The notes beneath the pieces are model-generated. The model searched no databases. It was not told the origin of the DNA and saw only the letters and a program-made list of their open reading frames with translations. Position numbers and translations under genes: made by a program. This document shows positions 9,398 through 18,498 of a stretch of 46,201 bases of DNA, in pieces. Each line of letters starts with the position of its first letter. The first letter of the stretch is position 1. This DNA is from Boothiomyces macroporosus (lineage: Eukaryota > Chytridiomycota > Chytridiomycetes > Rhizophydiales > Terramycetaceae): assembly GCA_027604185.1 (NCBI GenBank), contig JADGKB010000108.1:1-46201 (forward strand), written 5' to 3'.

Positions 9398-9794
9398 ATG
9401 ATTACTGTCGTGGATAAAAACTTTGTTAAGCAAATGATCGCCAAACCTAATGTAACATCTTGCTAATTAAGGGATACATTATTGATTGCAGGGAAAAGGA
9501 CGAAGTCGCTGGTGGAATGTACAATTATTTAACCGTAGGATCCCAACTGCCAAAAACATCTCGGTCAACGAGCTTGAGCAAGCGCTTGCAATGCCACCTG
9601 CCGATTTCAGTCAAAAGTATGGTTTTCCAAAACCTTCTAAATCCGATCAATTAGTTTTCCACTGCAGATCTGGAAAAAGAAGCACTTCAGCTTGTGTTAT
9701 TGCTGAAAGCAAGGGTTTCGAAAAGTAAGTATTTCACTAACGCAGCATCAAAAATTATGAAGGAAGCTGGAACGATTGGATTAGTGATAAATAA
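9398..9794 (+). CDS. Single-domain rhodanese (thiosulfate sulfurtransferase-like)
   Basis: Four exons separated by introns at 9452-9471, 9519-9538 and 9725-9745 (20, 20 and 21 nt) encode 111 residues. The spliced protein has the rhodanese N-terminal motif IIDCREKDEVAGGMIPTAKN, the active-site loop CRSGKRS (catalytic Cys) and the C-terminal signature NIKNYEGSWNDWISDK. All three joins recreate conserved family motifs, so the intron calls are secure. Small stand-alone rhodaneses transfer sulfane sulfur in thiosulfate/glutathione persulfide metabolism. Cytosolic or mitochondrial location cannot be decided; no targeting peptide is evident. Confidence 0.92.
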
Positions 9795-9868
9795 ATATGT
9801 TTGATGTTATGCATTGGTTACTAAGTCTATCTCGACATCCACCAACAATTTCCGAATGAAAAAAAAGT

Positions 9869-9940
9869 AGCCCGTTGGGAGGTTTGAACTCTCGACTTCT
9901 TGTTTACGAGACAAGCGCTCTACCACTGAGCTAAACGGGC
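9869..9940 (-). tRNA. tRNA-Thr (anticodon CGT)
   Basis: The minus strand folds into a 72-nt cloverleaf. Acceptor GCCCGTT pairs with AACGGGC, the D arm is GCTC-AGTGGTA-GAGC, the anticodon stem CTTGT/ACAAG encloses loop CTCGTAA with anticodon CGT (reads ACG), and the T loop is TTCAAAC. The T stem (GAGAG/CTCCC) has one A-C mismatch. There is no intron. CCA is not encoded, as expected for a eukaryotic nuclear tRNA. Confidence 0.93.
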
Positions 9941-10108
9941 CAACGAAAATTCTAAAAGATACCTTCAAATTTTAATCAAATCACTCTTACTCAGACACTT
10001 TGTTCACTAGCAACATTGATGGATTGTTATCTACTCCAAGATCACCACTCAATCTAAACCACTACACTTAGAATCACGAAAAACAATCTATATTAAACCA
10101 CAAAAACT

Positions 10109-13100
10109 TTATTCGTTGATTGAAGAGATAGTCTTTATGAAAAAGTCACTTGTTACTTCGATTGGCTTGGAAAAGCTCTTTATCATCTCGTCCATAGCTT
10201 GGGGTGCTTTCATTGAGTCTATAAAATCAATGTCGAGACTAGAGCTAGTACTCAATTTGACTAAGTCTACGAGTGTATCTTCTTCTTGGATTTGTAATTG
10301 TTGCCTCTTTTCATTAAATTCAAACTTGATTTCAATGTAGCCAGAGTCCACCAGAGTAGGAATTTGCAAGTCACGGGTATGGAAGATGGCAGACTGGTAA
10401 ACAGCCAAAGATTCATACTCTACCAGCCTTCCTTGCTCTTCTTCCTTTTCGGTAAACGAAAAGACAGACTTGGTATCATCGCTGTTCGGTAGTTTGAACA
10501 TTGAGTGACAATGGAACAAGAAATTGTCAAATATAACATTGGCTGTTTCTTTGTCGCTTTCCTCAGTAGCGAAAAGGTACATGCCCATGTCTCCTACATC
10601 AAACGCCCCAATGATTAGTCTATGTTAACAAGCCTTTACTCGTTGATTTGTGAAAAAAAGGTTTCATACAGATCAAGTTGCATCCTTGTAAAGTGTTTCA
10701 AAAGGTATTCCTTTAAAACAATAATAATTTCTTGGTCAGACATTTGGCTATCAACACTGTTCAACATGTATCGTTTGTCTTCGTTTGAAAAGAGCAGTTG
10801 GCGGCGGGTTTTGAAAAATGTAATAATCGAGTAGACTAAAAACTGACTGGAAAAGTTTGTAATATTCACCTGTTTGCCTTTAATTATGCTGCTGATGAAC
10901 TGAGAGACTCTTGTTTCGTCGATTAACTGGTTGGATGGTGGTAGTGCTGGCTTTTCCCTGATTCTAGTCGTGATAAACGTCTGCAAAATATCAGTGATGG
11001 ATTTTAAAACGTCAAAGTTTGATGTTTCCTTTTTGAAAATTGTCTTGATATTCTTTAAAATACCAACTCTGCCTTCCTTCCTAAACGATACAGACGTCGA
11101 AACAGATGGTGCTAGTTTGGAATTTCCAGTTGCGATACTGGTGTTTCTTCTTTTGATTGAAAATTTATGAAAGAGCTGCTGAATAGAGTTTGTTGAAGGC
11201 GCCAATGATCTAAATGATTGGGTAGACTTCATTCTAGCATGCGAATCAGGCAATTGCGATTTAACAACAAGGTTGCTCATCAACTGTTTTACAATATTTT
11301 TCACTGCTTCTTTATCTCTTGGAATAGTAAACTTTGGACTGGTGCTCTTTATGTATTTAGCATTCTGTAATGTGGCAGCTAGGTCTGCCCTGAATTCTGG
11401 AAAACATTTCCACTCGTATTCTTCCGGTATATTTAAAGAAATTGAATTTACTGGTGATTGTCTATTAACTCGTGTAACCAGCTTGAATTTTCCTTCAGAA
11501 TTGACAGCAACTACGATCAGGATATTCGAGTTGAGTGATTCAACTATACTAGTATAATCTACTTCCTCTTCTAATAGTAGAATTGTTGCATCATGGTTTT
11601 CAATCATCTTTCTGTCATGCAATAGTCTGTAATAAATAGTGTGCTCTTCATTTTCAACAAAAGACGGCTGTTTTTTCAAATTGGTATCTCTAATTTTCAA
11701 ATGCTGAACCAGCCCTAGAAATTCTTTGGCTTTCGTTGCTTCCAACTCTATAAATAGGCATTTTTCATCCTGGATCAACGCAATCCCTTCTCTAGTTTTG
11801 CAAACGTGAATATCCTTGAGCATGAGATGACCAGCATTGACAAAATCCGATTTGCCCTTTTTCAAAACTTGAATGAATTTGGAGAATATGAGCAATTTTA
11901 CCGGTTGGGATATAAAGCGATCCTTGTACAGCACCAGCTCGTTTGCTGCAAAGTCTGTCAAATATGTGATTCTCTCGCCATCATAAGTAAATTGGAAGTT
12001 GGCGTGAGTTTTGACATGAATTTGCTGCATTATATTCTCCATGTGGTTCAAAACCAAAGAATGATTGAGTAATTTGGCTGATCTGACTGAAATTTCGTAT
12101 GTGTCTTTGAATATCTTTTCATTTCCAGAATTCTTGTAAAGAGCTTCAAATAGATTTTGGTAGCCAATCACTCTTCCTGTTGGTTTCAACAGTTCGTCGC
12201 CGAGGTACTTGCATTTTCCCGTTTTTGATTCCCAAGCTTGCTCTATTTTCGCAACAAACATTCTGAATTCCACGCTATTCATTTGAGTGTTGTTTTTATC
12301 AGACTTTTGGTGCTTCAATTGGTCTTGCTTAATGTATCGAAGTTGATCGTGGGCCAAAGTGTACTCTTTCGTTGGGGGAATGATCAACTTTATGTGCTTT
12401 TGAAATATCTGGCAAAGGACTAGAGGAGTGGTTGCGCTCTCAAGGTCGTTCAAGTACGCTTTGTGCGCTGCTAGTAAGTTTGATACTGGAATAACTGTAA
12501 ACTTGATGATGCTCTGACTGGCTAACCCCGCCTTTTTCCAATGCAACAAAAATTCATTGTACGCAAAGTCCAGGAATTCTAAACATTGAACAAAATTCTT
12601 TTCAGTTTCAATCATTTCGTACAATTTTCCGTTTTGTGCGTGCAAGTCATACTTTGGCTCAATAGGCTTGATTTCTGTTGGTTTGCATCTAGTTTTTGGC
12701 AATAAACCTATTGTTAATGTAGCCCTACCATTTTCCATTAAATAATCACTATCGTCGACATAGTAATTCCATATATCATCTATGGGCTTATCCAAGACAG
12801 GCTGAAATGATTTCCAAATTCTAGAACCAGTAGACTCTATAAATACATCGACTATGGCAAAATTATTGTATTCCTGGGATTAATTAGAGTTACTATTATT
12901 GCATCTCTTATCTCTAGTACATTCTCAACGAATCTATCACCTAATTTGGTCGCGTTTTCGAGAAAGGTTGCTACAAACTCATCAATATTTTCCGTGACGC
13001 ATTTTGTGGGATCGTAGTTATCCAGGTTTGTGAATGGTTTCAAGTATTCTTTTAAAAAATATTCACAGGATACATCAGAGCTGTTACAAGGCGGAGATTC

Positions 13101-13339
13101 AATGTTCAACATTCCATATATCCCAATTACTAAGCCCGCTGTTTGATTTTCGGTATTCTGATAAATCATTACTAGGCCAAAATCCTTTAATACATACAAT
13201 TCTCGAAAAATACGTATATTCAGGTGTGAATGTGAATGAGGTAGAGTTGAAACTTCACGTGTCCAACCATTTGGAAGCAGTAATGAATATATCTATATTA
13301 GATGAGCGCAACTTGATTCTCTTTTGAGGTAAATTCCAT
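10109..13339 (-). CDS. Large Rho-type GEF (DH-PH) with a RhoGAP-like C-terminal region
   Basis: Three 20-nt introns (13293-13312, 12874-12893 and 10620-10639) merge four frames into one 1056-residue protein starting at 13339. A Dbl-homology domain is recognisable from KLYEMIETEKNFVQCLEFLD through LGDELLKPTGRVIGYQNLFE, which matches the conserved LLLKPxQRxxxYxxLL helix. A PH-like region follows (NFQFTYDGERITYL... ALIQDEKCLFIEL). The C-terminal third, from FDVLKSITDILQTFI to MGMYLFATEES, is helical and resembles a divergent RhoGAP domain, but I cannot identify the arginine finger with confidence. DH-PH proteins activate Rho/Rac/Cdc42 GTPases controlling actin and polarity. The N-terminal 170 residues match nothing I know. 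Confidence 0.8.
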
Positions 13340-13434
13340 GCTCGATCGAAGGCTTGAGAGAAGCTTGTTGATCATATCTTGAACGCGTAAATATAAAAGG
13401 CAGAAAATTAACCTTTTATGGAACACACAAGAGT

Positions 13435-14347
13435 TTATTTTGCCAATGACTTTTCAAACCAAGTTTTAAAGTTTACACAATCCACGACGACTCCAACACT
13501 TTCAAGTTTTTTTGTAGACAACTGAACGTCCACTGGTCTGGTAGCTACAGGATCCTTTGGAGGTTCTGCATTAGGTTTGAGATGATCAATGTTGATATTT
13601 AAGATCTCACTGAATATTTGGCACATTTCATACTTTGTCATTCTTTCCTTGGCGCTAAAGTGATAAACACCGTTAATGTCCTTTTGTTTCAACAAATCTA
13701 ATTAGAAATAATTACCAATGATCTTGCTGATGGCAAGCGCAACGTCTTGAACATTTGTAGGGAATCGAGACTGGAAATGATCCATTTCCACAGGCTTTGG
13801 GTTTGAAATCACATCAATTAGAATATTAACGGCCGATTCGGCATTAAACAGGGTGTGCCCGTACAAGATCGGAACTCTTAATATAATGCTGCTTGGTGCG
13901 TGCTCTAAAATAGCTTGCTCTCCCATGTACTTGCTTTTCCCGTAAAAGTTGAGTGGGTTTGGCTGATCTTCTGGTTCATAAGGGGGTTTCTTGCCGTCAA
14001 AGACATAATCCGTTGAAATGTAAATCAATTTGAAAGAGTATTGGACAGACAGTTTGGCCAACTGCTTACTTGACTCGACATTTAATTTAAGAGTTCCTTC
14101 TTCATCACTTGCGCAAACTGAGTTAGATACGAATACCATCTGGCTTGCGCTCAGCAGCGCAATGAACTACGATTTGTGGTTTGTGTGCTTTGATGAATTC
14201 TTCAACTTTAGTGGGATTAGTTAAATCCAACTTCAAAAGACTACCTTCTGTACGAGAGAATGCGGTACCAACCACTGCATTATTTTTCGACAGTTGTTCA
14301 TACACAGCTCTTCCAAGAAGGCCAGAGGCTCCAGTTACAATAATCAT
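13435..14347 (-). CDS. NAD(P)-dependent RmlD/MAT2B-like reductase
   Basis: Three exons with introns of 19 nt (14118-14136) and 18 nt (13698-13715) give 291 residues. The start MIIVTGASGLLG carries the Rossmann GxxGxxG motif; the longer upstream frame is ignored. KPQIVVHCAAERKPD, IYISTDYVFDG and the YxxxK catalytic pair in YGKSKYMGEQ place it in the extended SDR family with dTDP-4-dehydrorhamnose reductase and the beta subunit of methionine adenosyltransferase (MAT2B). The AAERKPD motif is typical of eukaryotic MAT2B homologs, which regulate S-adenosylmethionine synthesis. Rhamnose synthesis is not excluded. It is about 95 bp from the 3' end of the Rho GEF start region. Confidence 0.88.
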
Positions 14348-14575
14348 TGTGGAAAAACAAGTGGTTAAAAAAGTCACGTGCAAGAAATATAGTGGATTGG
14401 TTTCTTTTTGAGTAGCTTCTTTGACTGACAGATTCCGGCGCTCTTTTTTGAATGTCAGAAATCGGTATTGACAAGACCTCACAATTGAGCGATCACAAAG
14501 CTCATAATTGAACGATCGTAAACTTTATAAAACCTCCAGCAGATTACATAAGGTGAAAAGAGAAACCAAATATAT

Positions 14576-15424
14576 TTACAATGAAATTTGGCTTTCTAGA
14601 TGATCAATAGAGGCAATTGGATAGACTTTCTTTGCAGACATGTGTGAAAAGGCCTTTCTTTTTGAAATGATATTCAACGCATTTGCAAGAAATAGGGCAG
14701 TCGGCAAGTCAAAGTAAAAGATATTGTACAATGCAACGTTGCTGGCACTGAACTTTGCGAAAATTGAAACATAGATAATTTCTGCAATCAAGTACACTCC
14801 AAAGGTATAGATTTCAAAGTCTGCTATTGACTTTATCATATCAAATGTCGCCATGTTATCGCAGCTTTGGTAAATGTACCAGGCAAGGTGCAAAAATAAC
14901 ACCACTTCGAAAATTACAGAAACCAGATGCTCCTGATAGATCATTCCGTTTGAAAATACTGTTTGACACGGTCCCAGCCCATTATCAGCATTGTAAAGCA
15001 CCACTCTGGTTACAAATATTCCATTGTAGGAATATGAAGCGAATCTGACACCAAGAATAAAATATAGGAAATAATAGGATTGCGCTACTTCAACGGACGA
15101 AATTATTGCAATTATCTTTGTTACTTGAAGCAAATCAAAAACAAAGAACCCGATATATCTAACAGAGTAAGTAATCACCCTGTTCACTGTGCATTCTTGT
15201 GTAGAGTTGACTGTGATGTACGAAAATAGTAAGCCAGTGATTGCAAATAGCATACAACTCGTAGACACTACAGCAAAGTTCGCGAATCGCTGTGGGAGGC
15301 GCTTGAAGAGGTACGCGATTGAAACCAGAATACCAAAGTTAAAAATTACAGATAGTATGTACATGTACAAAGTTGCGATCCATACACCATCGTTTTGATA
15401 GTCCAAATTACTAGTAAATTTCAT
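14576..15424 (-). CDS. Seven-helix membrane protein, family A (intact copy)
   Basis: A single exon of 282 residues with seven hydrophobic helices, the first WIATLYMYILSVIFNFGILV. It lacks a signal peptide and class A motifs. Distinctive conserved segments shared with the neighbouring copy at 16-17 kb are RFANFAVVS, RYIGFFVFDLLQVTKI, GLGPCQTVFSNGMIYQEHL and LYNIFYFDLPTALFLANALN. Similar uncharacterised seven-helix proteins occur in basal fungi and are often listed as putative receptors. Function and ligand are unknown. Confidence 0.75.
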   Translation of the reverse strand: MKFTSNLDYQNDGVWIATLYMYILSVIFNFGILVSIAYLFKRLPQRFANFAVVSTSCMLFAITGLLFSYITVNSTQECTVNRVITYSVRYIGFFVFDLLQVTKIIAIISSVEVAQSYYFLYFILGVRFASYSYNGIFVTRVVLYNADNGLGPCQTVFSNGMIYQEHLVSVIFEVVLFLHLAWYIYQSCDNMATFDMIKSIADFEIYTFGVYLIAEIIYVSIFAKFSASNVALYNIFYFDLPTALFLANALNIISKRKAFSHMSAKKVYPIASIDHLESQISL

Positions 15425-16016
15425 AGGTTTCCAGTTATTTCTTTTTGCATTTTAAATACTTAGGGAGTTGAGCCACTTCCCAGCCCAAAGTTTGAAACAA
15501 TCTCAAGTATGTGATCTTGCAAACACCCGACTAATAGTTGCACAAAAAATACCCTTTGAATTGACTCGCCTTTATTAGAAATGTTGTGTGTGTTTTTTGC
15601 GAATATTGTAAAGTGAAATTGGTTCATTACATAAGGTGTGACAGGTGGGCTGGAACTTATAACCTTTTAATACATTGACTGAAATCAGTAATTCTAAGAG
15701 TAGAAAATGCTTTCAAATTAGAAAAATTCGGATTATTCACTATCCGATATATGGAATAGCCATCTTCATCTTTAACCTTGAACATCACCAAATATTATCG
15801 TATTTTTGATAGGCTGAAACATACACTTCCAATTGATTAGTAGGTTTATTCAATACATAGCCCCCACCCTTAGTGTACAAGGATGAACCCTCCTGAGCCA
15901 AGATTTATATGAATCTCGGAGCCTTTGATGACATTAGACCAATCACTGCATAGAACACCGAATTTGGATTCTTAAGGATAAACTGGAACGATCCATGGTT
16001 TAAAAACAGGCATATA
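15425..16016. other. Intergenic region between seven-helix paralogs
   Basis: No gene is supported. It is AT-rich with scattered stops on both strands. Part lies just 3' of the frameshifted paralog and part is its downstream neighbour's promoter. Confidence 0.4.
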
Positions 16017-16854
16017 TTACAATTTGAAATTTTCAACCGAGGAAAACACTCTGACGGAATTTTGGTTTGACGTCTGATTAGATAGCTGTTTACGCTTGGC
16101 AATAATATTTAACGCATTTGCGAGAAACAAAACAGTTGGTAGGTCAAAGTAAAAGATATTGTAGAGGTTGATGTTGCTTGATGAGAATTCCACAAATACT
16201 AAAGTAAACTATTTCTGCTGCAAGATACACTATAAAAGTGTACACTTCAAAGTCGATAATCGATTTCAAAAAGTCAAGTGTAACGTTACTCTTTGCGGTC
16301 TTGTAAATGTAGACGGCCAATTTCACAAACAGCACTAGCTCGAATAGAACTGATATCAAATGCTCTTGGTATACCATTGCATCGCTGAATACTGTTTGGC
16401 AAGGGCCCAATCCTTTATAGGCACTGTACAGTGGTGTACTGGAAACCCTTACAGCGTTGTACAAATAAGAACACAGTCGCACAATTGAAATCAATAGAGT
16501 TGCATAATCCCATTTGGACTTGCCTGTTGAAGTGATAGCTGATATTTTCGTAATCTGCAAAATATCAAACAAAAAGAAGCCGACATATCTGACAATGTAG
16601 GTGATAGTTCTGTTGGCTGTACATTCATTTGCAGAGTTTACTGTCACAAAAGATAAAAGTAATCCAGTAATGCTAAGAAGCATACACCATGCAGATATTA
16701 TAGCCAAGTTTGCAAATCTTGAAGGCAGCCTAGTGTACATGAACAGGAATGCTGCGATAGATATGGAATCAAAGGCCACAGAAGCAATGTACATGTACAA
16801 AGTAGATAGCCATACAGCATTATTTTCGTAATCTAACCAACCTATGTAGCGCAT
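16017..16854 (-). pseudogene. Seven-helix membrane protein, family A, with a frameshift near the 3' end
   Basis: The first 220 residues (start 16854) align throughout with the intact copy at 14.6-15.4 kb, including RYVGFFLFDILQITKI and GLGPCQTVFSDAMVYQEHL. After AAEIVYFSI (about 16190) the frame shifts. The homologous ending (VEFSSSNINLYNIFYFDLPT and LFLANALNIIAKRK) continues in another frame to a TAA at 16017. No intron of a plausible length fits, and the break sits at a short T run. It may be a recent inactivating indel or an assembly/homopolymer error. If real, the protein loses helix 7. Confidence 0.75.
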
Positions 16855-17072
16855 TGAAATTCCATCGATTCAATTGGGCTTTATGTAACTCGGCGCCATC
16901 TTATCGTTTCTACGTGGATTGGGCTGCGTGGGTTTGCATTAAAAAACTGCTAGTAGCCCTCCCTGTACGGTTCAAAGAATCTTGAAACAGATCTGAACAG
17001 CTTCAATTTTGCCGCTGATAGATTATAGAAGGGTATCAAACAATGAGCTACTCTCTCTAATAAATACACTTT

Positions 17073-17350
17073 TTATTCTTGTTCTTTCAACATTCTCTTT
17101 CGCTCAGCTTGGATCAATGCATCATAGTATCCGAATTGAATCATGCTGAATTCCAAGAATGCTCCAATCATCACACCTATACCAAATGGCTTCCAGTAAG
17201 CTGAATAGTTTGAAGACTTTGGTTTCTAGATTAATTCCCGAGTACCGCAATTGGCTCAAAAGGCAACTTTACTGGCTCTTGCTTTTTGAATCTATTCAGT
17301 ATATCCTTGGAATCGATAATTTTAGTGTTGTACCTTCTGAAAAATTTCAT
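17073..17350 (-). CDS. Small single-pass protein, SMIM4/UQCC5-like (tentative)
   Basis: Two exons with a 20-nt intron (17226-17245) give 85 residues starting MKFFRRYNTK. A basic, proline-containing N terminus leads to YWKPFGIGVMIGAFLEFSMI, a short membrane segment, then FGYYDALIQAERKRMLKEQE. The pattern of a hydrophobic helix followed by a Tyr-Asp and a charged AER tail resembles the small mitochondrial membrane proteins of the SMIM4 type (complex III assembly). The match is by eye and weak. Its start is 12 bp from the divergent NUS1-like start, so the two share one promoter. The TAA overlaps an AATAAA polyadenylation-like motif. Confidence 0.65.
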
Positions 17351-17362
17351 CAAAAGAAAAAA
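17351..17362. promoter_or_regulatory. Twelve-base divergent intergenic spacer
   Basis: Only 12 bases (AAAAGAAAAAAA) separate the two divergent start codons at 17350 and 17363. Each gene's promoter and 5' leader must therefore lie inside the other gene or be almost absent. The poly-purine sequence could be a nucleosome-excluding tract. Confidence 0.5.
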
Positions 17363-17929
17363 ATGCCAGAATATGAAATTATATCGCTTATTTATTCTAT
17401 AATATGGTACATTGCTCGAAAACTATCACCGCATAGGCTGATGGAGCATAGCAGTCACTGGCCAAAGCACCCAAAGCACATTGCGTTTATATTTCACCCG
17501 CATACACTTTTAAAATTGTTGGAAAATGAAAAAAAGGGACTGATAGACTTGCTAGATATGACCAGAGACTATTCTGTAAGTTTATATGACCAACAAGGGA
17601 TCTTGCGGAATCAAAACTTCAAGGATATTTGCAATGTGCATTTCGACGAATCGACAAATAATTTATACATAAACAGCAAGCCAATACAGGGAAAATCGCT
17701 TGTTAAACAAATCATAGACTGTGATCCTCTTGAATTCAACACTAAACCAGACTTGGTGTTTGTTATTGGAGGAAATCAATTGCGGCTATACGGCTTTTGC
17801 CCTTTCCTTATACCAACCAGTGAATTCTGTCATGTAAAATATTTGAATTTTGAAAATTGCGTTGAATATCGAGAAATTAGAAGAGGGCTGGCTTATTACG
17901 CTAATTGCGAACAGCGTCTTGGAAAATAA
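17363..17929 (+). CDS. NUS1: NUS1/NgBR-like subunit of dehydrodolichyl diphosphate synthase
   Basis: The start at 17363 (MPEYEIISLIY) gives 188 residues. The open frame continues upstream but overlaps the divergent small gene, so the longer version is rejected. An N-terminal hydrophobic segment (IISLIYSIIWYIA) is followed by HIAFIFHP, DLVFVIGG and LYGFCPFLIPTSEF, the degenerate cis-prenyltransferase motifs of the non-catalytic partner. The protein ends CEQRLGK, preserving the C-terminal RxG motif that NgBR-type subunits contribute to the active site of the heteromer. It works with a catalytic cis-prenyltransferase (not in this window) to make dolichol for N-glycosylation at the ER. Confidence 0.85.
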   Translation: MPEYEIISLIYSIIWYIARKLSPHRLMEHSSHWPKHPKHIAFIFHPHTLLKLLENEKKGLIDLLDMTRDYSVSLYDQQGILRNQNFKDICNVHFDESTNNLYINSKPIQGKSLVKQIIDCDPLEFNTKPDLVFVIGGNQLRLYGFCPFLIPTSEFCHVKYLNFENCVEYREIRRGLAYYANCEQRLGK

Positions 17930-17993
17930 ATACGTTAGTCATTTTTGAATTTGCGTTATATATTCCTCATGACAACTATGCTCATAGTTTCAC

Positions 17994-18251
17994 ATGTCAC
18001 TATCCTGCAGGGAGATACTGGTCGTGTACAAACGTTTTGTTGGTTGCACAAATAACACCAGTGACCATGAAAAGAGTCACTTTTTGCTTTCCATTAGAGC
18101 AACGGCTAATCTTAAGGTTGAAAATCTTGTCGGGTGCCATCGACGGACTGACCTTTTCTATTTTAGATTTCTAAACGGCTTTCGCGATTGCTATTTTAAT
18201 CTTGGTGGTGGCGAAATGCTTTTAGCAGCTGTCCAACCTACACGCAACTAG
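17994..18251 (+). CDS. Small hypothetical ORF
   Basis: An ATG-initiated frame of 85 codons (MSLSCREILVVYKRFVGCTN... MLLAAVQPTRN) follows NUS1 by 64 bp. Composition is protein-like, with four cysteines (in SLSCRE, VGCTNN, VGCHRR and RDCYFN) and an FRDCYFNLGGG segment. No family, signal peptide or helix is clear. An upstream in-frame ATG is absent. It may be an exon of a gene I could not assemble. Confidence 0.3.
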   Translation: MSLSCREILVVYKRFVGCTNNTSDHEKSHFLLSIRATANLKVENLVGCHRRTDLFYFRFLNGFRDCYFNLGGGEMLLAAVQPTRN

Positions 18252-18498
18252 CCCTGTCAAGCTTTGTTTGTATTGTATTCGTATATGCTAGCCTCCTGAA
18301 CCTCTCTTAACATTCAAGACTCTACTTGTTTCAAATTGGAATTTTTTTCACAAGGATTTGGTCCCGGACTTGAATTGCGGCACTACTTGCAACCAATCAT
18401 TTTTTTGCCCTACCAAAACTACAGTGCCAGATTCCCAATTTGGGGCCCCAGATTTACATAAAACAAAAGAATTTTTCACGCAAGCTGAAATAGAAAAA

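Noticed and set aside
10109..10588. Separate minus-strand gene of 159 codons
   Set aside because: A 20-nt intron at 10620-10639 joins it in frame to the RhoGEF, so it is the last exon of that gene.
12852..13199. Separate minus-strand gene of 115 codons upstream of the RhoGEF
   Set aside because: Introns at 12874-12893 and 13293-13312 make it an internal exon of the same gene.
13034..13327. Plus-strand frame of 97 codons
   Set aside because: It is antisense to exons 1-2 of the RhoGEF gene, whose splice joins are supported by frame continuity over 1056 codons.
15905..16102. Minus-strand 65-codon frame after the frameshifted seven-helix gene
   Set aside because: It overlaps, in a different frame, the shifted C-terminal coding part of that gene and has no features.
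17159..17362. N-terminal extension of the NUS1-like protein
   Set aside because: It overlaps the divergent small gene, has no family similarity, and the ATG at 17363 gives a normal short NUS1.
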